A DNA stretch of 64,000 nt, taken from NCBI RefSeq assembly GCF_001659605.2, contig NC_035176.2, positions 19,671,122 to 19,735,121 on the forward strand. The letters run 5' to 3'. A program made the position numbers and the translations under genes. This DNA is from Manihot esculenta. Lineage: Eukaryota > Streptophyta > Magnoliopsida > Malpighiales > Euphorbiaceae. The notes beneath the pieces are model-generated. The model saw only the letters and a program-made list of their open reading frames with translations. It searched no databases and was not told the DNA's origin. Positions 57,925-64,000 of the stretch are shown here, in pieces (position 1 is the stretch's first letter; each line of letters opens with the position of its first letter).

Positions 57925-59846
57925 CATATAGTTCATCAACCTCATAAACGTACTAGGTGCATTTGACAAACCAAAAGATATAACTAACCATTTACACAAA
58001 CCATACTTAGTCTTAAATGCAGTTTTTTATTCATCATCAGGTTTCATCCTAATTTGATGATATTCACTCATAAGATCAATTTTAGTGAAGTACCTGGCAC
58101 CACGAAGCTCATCCAACATGTCATCTTGATGAGGTATATGATGTCTGTACTTCACTATGATCTTATTAACTGCTCTGCAGCCAAAAAATATTTGCCAAGT
58201 GCCATCATTCTTTGGAACAAGCAGCACAGGAACAACACATAGACTTAAACTCTCTTTCACCAATCCCTTCTCCATAAGCTTGTCAACTTATCTTTGCATC
58301 TCATTTTCTTCCATTGGATTGCTTCAGTAAGCTGGTCTATTTGGGATGGTAGAACCAGGCATGAAATCTATCTGATGCTCAATCCCTCTCAACGGTGGCA
58401 ATCCACTAGGTAGCTCATCTGAAAAGGTATCAGTGAATTTCTGCAACATAGACATAAAACTAGAAGGCAAAGAAAAAAGGTTAATATTAGTGTCAGCAAA
58501 TAAAATCTCCTTATACCTTATAAGCAATATGGGCTGCCCTAAAGAAATAGCACTCTTAACCTCTTTCACTCTCACATAAAATGTTCGTTTGGCCCTTCCT
58601 TCTTGTGTCTTTTTTCTCACCAATGGGCCATTTATTAGTCTTGATTCTTTTTCAGCCTCTTTACTCTCAGACTTACTCCATAGAACTCAAACTCTCATTC
58701 CCCTTTGTAGCCAAGGTCAAAGCCTCCCTCTCCCTCTCCCTCTCTAGCATCTTTATTTGATCAGCATATACCTCTTGAGATGATAAAGGAGCGAGTATAA
58801 CCTTCTTTCCTTCATAAGTGAAGGAGTATTTGTTATTGAACCCATCATGTTGCACCTTTCTATTATATTGCCACGACCTACCCAATAATAGTGGCTTGCT
58901 TGCATAGGTAATACATCACACAAAATCTCATCCTTATACCTACAATAGAAAATAGTACAACCACCTAGTGTGTAATCATAACCTCACTACAATTGTTCAA
59001 CCATTGCAATCTGTATGGCCTAGGGTGTTTAATAGAAGTCAAGCCCAATTTCTCCACCATAGACACACTAGCCACATTTGTAAAACTATCCCATCAATAA
59101 TGAGAGTACACACTTTTCCATTAACCAAACACCTAGTGTGAAATATGTTTTTCTGTTTTTCTAGGCTTTTTTCCTTAACCTACATATTTAGAGCACGCCT
59201 AGCAACAAGCATCTCACCATATTCAGTAAGCAACACATTATCAACAAACACATCCGAATCATCACGTCATTATGAGCATCAATCAGTTCAGTCATATCAG
59301 CATATATCTCATTATCATTATGATTAGAATCAGACAATACACCTCCATCAGCAGTTGCTATCATAACTCTCTTATTAGGACATTGAGATGCAATATGTCT
59401 TTTCTCCAAGCATTTAAAATATTTTACATCTCTACTAGGGGTAAAAGAGTTAGAATTTCTTGACTGTTGCTTGTTATTCCCTTGAGAAGGCCTTTGTTAG
59501 TGGAGATCGAATCTTTGTCCATTTGGATTGGGCTTTTGTAATCTTTCTTTTCTCCACTTCTAGAGCCTTGAAAAATTAAATAACTGAAGCAATTTTTTTC
59601 TTCACTCTTCTTTTTTTTTTCTCTCTCGCTTTTTTTTTAAATCTCACTCAACTGAAATAAAATTGTTTTCTTCTTTTTTTACATAAATATAACTGAAATT
59701 TTTTTTCTTTTTTTTTTTTAAGAAAAACTATAAGATAAACTGAAATAACAAAATAATAAAATAGATTAAAATATATATAAAAAAAATATGAAACAAATAA
59801 ATATAAATAAATAGAAATTTATCTATCATCGTGCTCTGATACCAAT
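57925..59846 (-). pseudogene. G gag, protease and RT N-terminal remnants
   Basis: From right to left on the - strand: a zinc-knuckle-like segment (59188-59409 region, HIASQCPNKR, with the first cysteine apparently lost). Then comes sequence of a PR region (58673-58885, with GRSWQYNRKVQHDGFNNKYSF). The PR-RT linker is 58324-58623 (LPSGLPPLRGIEHQIDFMPG). The RT N-terminus is 58027-58275 (LLVPKNDGTWQ, FTKIDLMSEYHQIRMK). The RT is cut by the solo LTR at 57919. T/A-rich tracts at 59600-59820 lie between gag and the primer site. Confidence 0.8.
59833..59844 (-). other. Primer binding site of G (tRNA-Met)
   Basis: On the - strand TGGTATCAGAGC directly follows the 5' LTR end at 59847. Confidence 0.85.
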
Positions 59847-60649
59847 TAACGTAGAATCTTATGGCACAAGTCTCAAACTCACACGCACAAGTAGATATAG
59901 AATTCAAAGATTTGATAAACCTATGGCACCTCACACTTAGAGAAGGTGAAACACCAATGATTAAAGGATTTAGATGAGAATCCGATAAATTCTACAATGA
60001 ATAGTTGATAAGTTAGCCAAGATTCTTGATACAATTGATGAAAGTAAATTCTCACTCTCACTCAAAGCAATACACACTAAAGGATGAAGAATAATTCTGA
60101 AAATTTTGATTCAAAAAGTTCTCTCTTACAAGTGTTTCTTATCTTATATAGTAAGAAGAAAATGAATAAAACCCTAAGACACTCTTCTTAGACTTGGCCG
60201 AACCATACATAAGGGCTAAACCCAATCACACACTAAAATAACATATCAAAACTCATAAATATTAAAATATAAGCTCAAAACATGGCCAAATACTCTAAAA
60301 CTTAAAAGATAAAATATGGTCAGAATATAAGGCCAAACAAAGTCAAAATAAAGCATGCGTTTAAATAATAAAATATGGCAAACCCATCATGACAAGTTGA
60401 ATAAATTAGACAGCGGCATCTTCATTACATACCTCAAGCAAGGTGAGTAGTTTAAGTATGTCTTCAAGCTCCACGAGACATTTGCCAATTGTAAGTTTAG
60501 TCCATTCTTGAGTTACTTGTTCTTGAATATGTAGGTTCATATCTACTTCAAGTTTCTTAGTTTTACTTCTTGTCACTGATCCACTAGGAAGCATTAATGG
60601 ATCCTTACTCCCTTGATTTCCATGTGATTGTGCTTGCTGGTTCGTATCA
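59847..60649 (-). repeat. 5' LTR of element G
   Basis: About 803 bp; similar to 50506-51313 with many substitutions and small indels. The outer end (TGATACGAAC on the - strand at 60649) is followed by the AGGTA duplication. Confidence 0.85.
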
Positions 60650-60654
60650 AGGTA

Positions 60655-62235
60655 TGTATTCTTCCTTTATGTATATATCAATTAGAAAGTCTAGCATACT
60701 TCTAAGAGATTTTTCTTTCTTTCTGCTTTGTAAGTACTATTCAAATTCTAAAATTGTGATGGAATTTCCACAAGGTTTCTATTCATTCCTTTACTTTCAA
60801 TGGTTTTTCTGCAGTCTATTAAATTTAAATCCACTTATTCCTTTAACTGTTTGTCTTTTTATTGTGATATAAGAAGGAAGATATTTAGAAAGATTTTCTT
60901 AACACAATTAGATATGAATATATATATTATTTGGTCTGATAAATAATAAGACTAAGTGTTATTATTTCAAAATTATTGAATTATTATAGGTTATTTGATA
61001 AATGATAAAAAAAAAAAATGTCAAATATGTTTGTCATGCCGTTCACTCTGAACCTGAAAATAAATTTTAATTATGTATAATTTTTATTTTTTTTCCTTTT
61101 CTAAGTGATATTTTTTAAAAAAAAAAATTTATAATATATAAATATAGAATCAACACAATATAAAAAATTTTAATAACATTATTTTAAATGCATATTTAAT
61201 TTATCGAAATTTAATTCCAAAAATTTTAATATTGTATCATCGCGACTAAAAAGAGATGAATTTTTGGAAAATTAATGACCTTCCAAATTCTACCTTATAG
61301 ATGGAATTTTACAAAATTCATTATTTCAATTAAATGACGGTTTCTGTTAAAAACTTTTCAAACTTTTCTCAAAATTCAAGCAGACCTCATTTTCCAAATA
61401 TTTTGGGTAGTGATAGATCTATGTTGGGGCCAATGAGGGCATTAAACACTTGTAAAATCTTTTAAACCATAAATTATAGTAAATCTCTATTATTTTTACT
61501 TCAAACATAATTACCACTAATTTTAATTTTATAAAACTTACATATATAATAACCTATTCAATTTCTAAGATTTTGCTTTAAATAATAGTTTAGTGTCTAA
61601 AATTTTTTATAGGCTAAATTATAGACTAGTCGCTAAAAATTGAAAATATTTATTAAATTTTATGATATATCAATAATTATAATTAAAATAATAATATAAT
61701 ACAACACATCAATGTTCATGTAGCAACTGCAATTTTAATTGGAGACTATAATTAATAATATTAAAAGAATTAGTTAAAATTGAAAACCATTTAGCTTTCT
61801 TTTATATAACTAACTTTTAATTTATAAGAAAACTTAAATACAAGAGGTTTAAAATATAGTGAAGATTAAATTTTTGTAAAAAAAAAAAAAAAAAAAAAAA
61901 TAACTTGACTAAATTTTTAAAAATTGAGTCTGCAAGTGTGAATTTCACTCTGATTAATAAATTTAATATTTTCTACTACTAAATGAAAATGGAACCTATT
62001 TTTCTTTTGGCGAACAATATAAATATATTTAAAAATTTTAACTATAAGTCCTTTTAAAAGGTTGGTTAGAGGACAAAATCCAATCATCAATTAATCATAT
62101 AAAGTACAAATAAACACAAGTAATACATTTACAATGAGCCAAAAATTTATCATCAAGTGTTGTGATATATAATTGAGAAATTACAAGTGGATAATTTACG
62201 ACCCTCCTATTTCTACATCTTTGTTTCTCCATATT
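60655..62235. other. AT-rich intergenic region and NAP1 3' UTR
   Basis: No gene is supported. A run of 23 A residues lies at 61878-61900. The short frame at 60597-60872 starts inside the G LTR and has no domain. The part next to 62236 should contain the 3' UTR of NAP1 on the - strand. Confidence 0.6.
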
Positions 62236-63806
62236 CTATTTATACAAGAGAGGGCCAGATCTTGACACCGCAAACCTCGGCAATGGACTGGGACCTGTGC
62301 TGCCTGAAGTTGAGCCTTCCACCAATTTAGCCTTGCGGCTTGAACTGTAATCCAAAGGCCCAGACCGGCGAGCATTCCATTGTTTGTTTTCACTGCTGCG
62401 AAGGTTTCCACTATCAGTTTCATAAGGGTGTTCCTGAATATGGGATGATGATACCTTAAAGAATCCTGAATCGTTAGTGCTGTACTGAGGTGTTGAATCT
62501 CCACGAGGCTGCTTCACCGAAGGAGATGCGTGTGGCAGCGATACCGCAGGAGAATGGCGAGGCGATACAGTTAGCAATGCTAGTGGGATGGACGGAGAAT
62601 TTGAGTAGTACTGGCTGTAAATTGAACGCATAATTGCATAAGGAACATGAGCTTCAAGGGAACTTCTCGGAAGGTATGGGGACATCTCACAGAGTTGGTC
62701 CAAGAAAATGAGCTTTGCTACGAGATGAGATCTGTGGGAAACAGTGCCAGATTAATCAGTTGGTTTATGTTCACAACAAGAAACTATTGACAACAGAGCA
62801 GAATCAAAGGTAAATGGAAAAAGTGAACAGGAAAAGTTAACTACCATCATTCTACTCGTCTAAATGAATACTATCATGTTATTGACAGCTGAGCAAATTA
62901 ACACCACATTCTACGTGCAACAATGAATTGAACACAGATTTTTCTTTTATAATTCCATGAAAAATATATAACTCTTAACTGCCTTAGTTTTTGAGAATTG
63001 AAATAAATGTGTCCCAAAATACTGAAATAAAGATGGTGTTTTTTTTGTTTGGTCGAATAGTTCAATAATGATTTCTTCTGCTACTGTTATACATTAACAA
63101 GAACATTATCTACAATAGATTTTTATAAAGCCCATCTCAGGGATTTTATGGTAAACGCAATGGTAAAAACATAATGACATAAAATACACAATACTGACAC
63201 AAGACACAAGACACAATATAGTGTTCTACAGAATGAGACAGATGAAACTGATAAATGGATAATCAGGGAACATAAGAACCAGAATTGAAGTTCACATATT
63301 CTAAATGCATCTAGATCAATTCAATATGGTGGTGATGACTTTTAACATATTGGTAAAAGTTAGCACTGGTGATGATTTTAACATATTGGCAAAAGTTAGC
63401 ACACTTTTTCCTGGAATGTAAAGAATTATCCATGCAGTTGGTTGAAACCTGGAAGATGCAAGTTTTCGGGCTAAGGGGTAAGTAGAGAAGAGACTAAAAT
63501 TAGCATGAGGTCAACTCACAATAAGAGAAAAGAGCACGTATGCTTCCTGTATATATTACACAAATGAACTAGTGTGTATGCATCAATCTTTACCTATTAG
63601 CTTCACTCCAAGAATCTAGCACAATTCCAGCAGCAAATCTGACAAAAAGCTGCATTGCAGATTTGATACTTGCTTCTGCTGACAATCGGCTATGTATTTC
63701 AGGATCTAAAGCCTCACCAACATGGCCATTGGAGAAAGACAGCCTCTGGTGATGTTCACGTTCCATTCTCACAAACTCGCTTCCTGCAATCACAGCACTC
63801 ATGCAC
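62236..63806 (-). CDS. NAP1 / GNARLED, C-terminal two exons (partial gene)
   Basis: NAP1 is a subunit of the SCAR/WAVE regulatory complex that activates ARP2/3-dependent actin nucleation and shapes trichomes and pavement cells. Two exons are visible on the - strand. Exon 63594-63806 starts after TTGCAG, encodes MSAVIAGSEFVRMEREHHQ through LDSWSEANR, and ends with donor GTAAAG. Exon 62236-62731 starts after CCCACAG, encodes SHLVAKLIFLDQLCEMSPYL and a serine/proline-rich tail, and ends GPLLYK with TAG at 62236-62238. The junction is in phase. The tail, with STSGSTGPSPLPRFAVSRSG, is the plant NAP1 C-terminus by recognition. The remaining exons lie beyond 64000; 63807-64000 reads as intron. Confidence 0.9.
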
Positions 63807-64000
63807 CTGCAATTTGATTTGCAAGGCGTAGATATTAGTGATGAATATTTGAAAACCATTTGTCCATAAAGGGTAAATGGACGAACCCTATCAACACTAT
63901 GATACGTCAATGATTCAAAAGGTGAAGCAAGGAGAAGGCAACAGGCATGACATAATCAACACTCAAACCAATAAGACCAGAGACCAAGTTAATGTTTGTC

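Larger units (their letters stand above)
50506..60649 (-). mobile_element. Element G: old gypsy element hosting two solo LTRs
   Basis: LTRs of about 0.8 kb (50506-51313 and 59847-60649) bound it, with a tRNA-Met primer site (59833-59844), a purine tract (51314-51327) and the target duplication AGGTA (50501-50505 and 60650-60654). Pol order on the - strand runs from right to left, and remnants of gag, PR, RT, RNase H and integrase are recognisable. Frames are heavily interrupted. Motifs such as [20 protein letters not shown] and [18 protein letters not shown] fit chromoviruses of the CRM/Reina type; the exact clade is uncertain. Two solo LTRs of the Tekay-like family interrupt it. Confidence 0.88.

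Noticed and set aside
61878..61900. Run of A residues considered as a LINE/SINE or retrogene tail
   Set aside because: No upstream coding remnant, pol III boxes or target duplication was seen. The region is simply AT-rich.

Overview
The window is plant nuclear DNA. Two host genes are recognisable and both are plant orthologues: a sulfiredoxin gene (SRX, + strand, 43.5-47.3 kb) and the 3' end of a NAP1/GNARLED gene of the SCAR/WAVE complex (- strand, 62.2-63.8 kb, continuing past the right edge). Intron structure, AT-rich intergenic DNA and stacked LTR retrotransposons fit a eudicot. A woody Euphorbiaceae such as cassava or rubber tree is a guess that I cannot prove here.

About three quarters of the window is nested LTR retrotransposon. 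Four lineages or families are visible. (1) A Ty3/gypsy chromovirus, probably Tekay/Del-like, with LTRs of about 2.2-2.3 kb (TGTAATACCC...GTTACA), a tRNA-Met primer site and one gag-pol frame. It is present as D (6728-16622, -, very young), B (28737-38480, +), A (broken, 20331-42514), C (truncated, 22511-25097), two solo LTRs (51868-54130 and 55674-57919), and an LTR scrap at 4685-5190. (2) An Athila-like element E (about 2287-6494, +) with a tRNA-Asp primer site. (3) A short non-autonomous Athila-like element F with 1.9 kb LTRs, now in pieces. (4) An old gypsy element G (50506-60649, -) with 0.8 kb LTRs that carries both solo LTRs.

Layout: 1-2.3 kb AT-rich flank; 2.3-6.5 kb E; 6.5-25.1 kb a block that appears inverted, holding D inside F inside A, plus C; 25.1-27.4 kb the 3' end of F; 27.4-42.5 kb the rest of A with B inside it; 43.5-47.3 kb SRX; 50.5-60.6 kb G with two solo LTRs; 62.2-64 kb NAP1.

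Insertion order can be read from 5-bp target duplications: TCAAA for D in F, GCTAC for F in A, GCTGT for B in A, AGGTA for G, and CAAGA for a solo LTR in G. The central observation is that F and A are each split into halves of opposite orientation. The A reading frame and the F target duplication rejoin exactly if about 18.6 kb (roughly 6495-25097) is flipped back. This is either a real inversion or an assembly orientation error. A second family-wide feature is an array of near-palindromes, TTCGGCCGCCGAA, on both sides of the LTR TATA box. The motif contains the GCCGCC core known as an ERF-binding GCC box.
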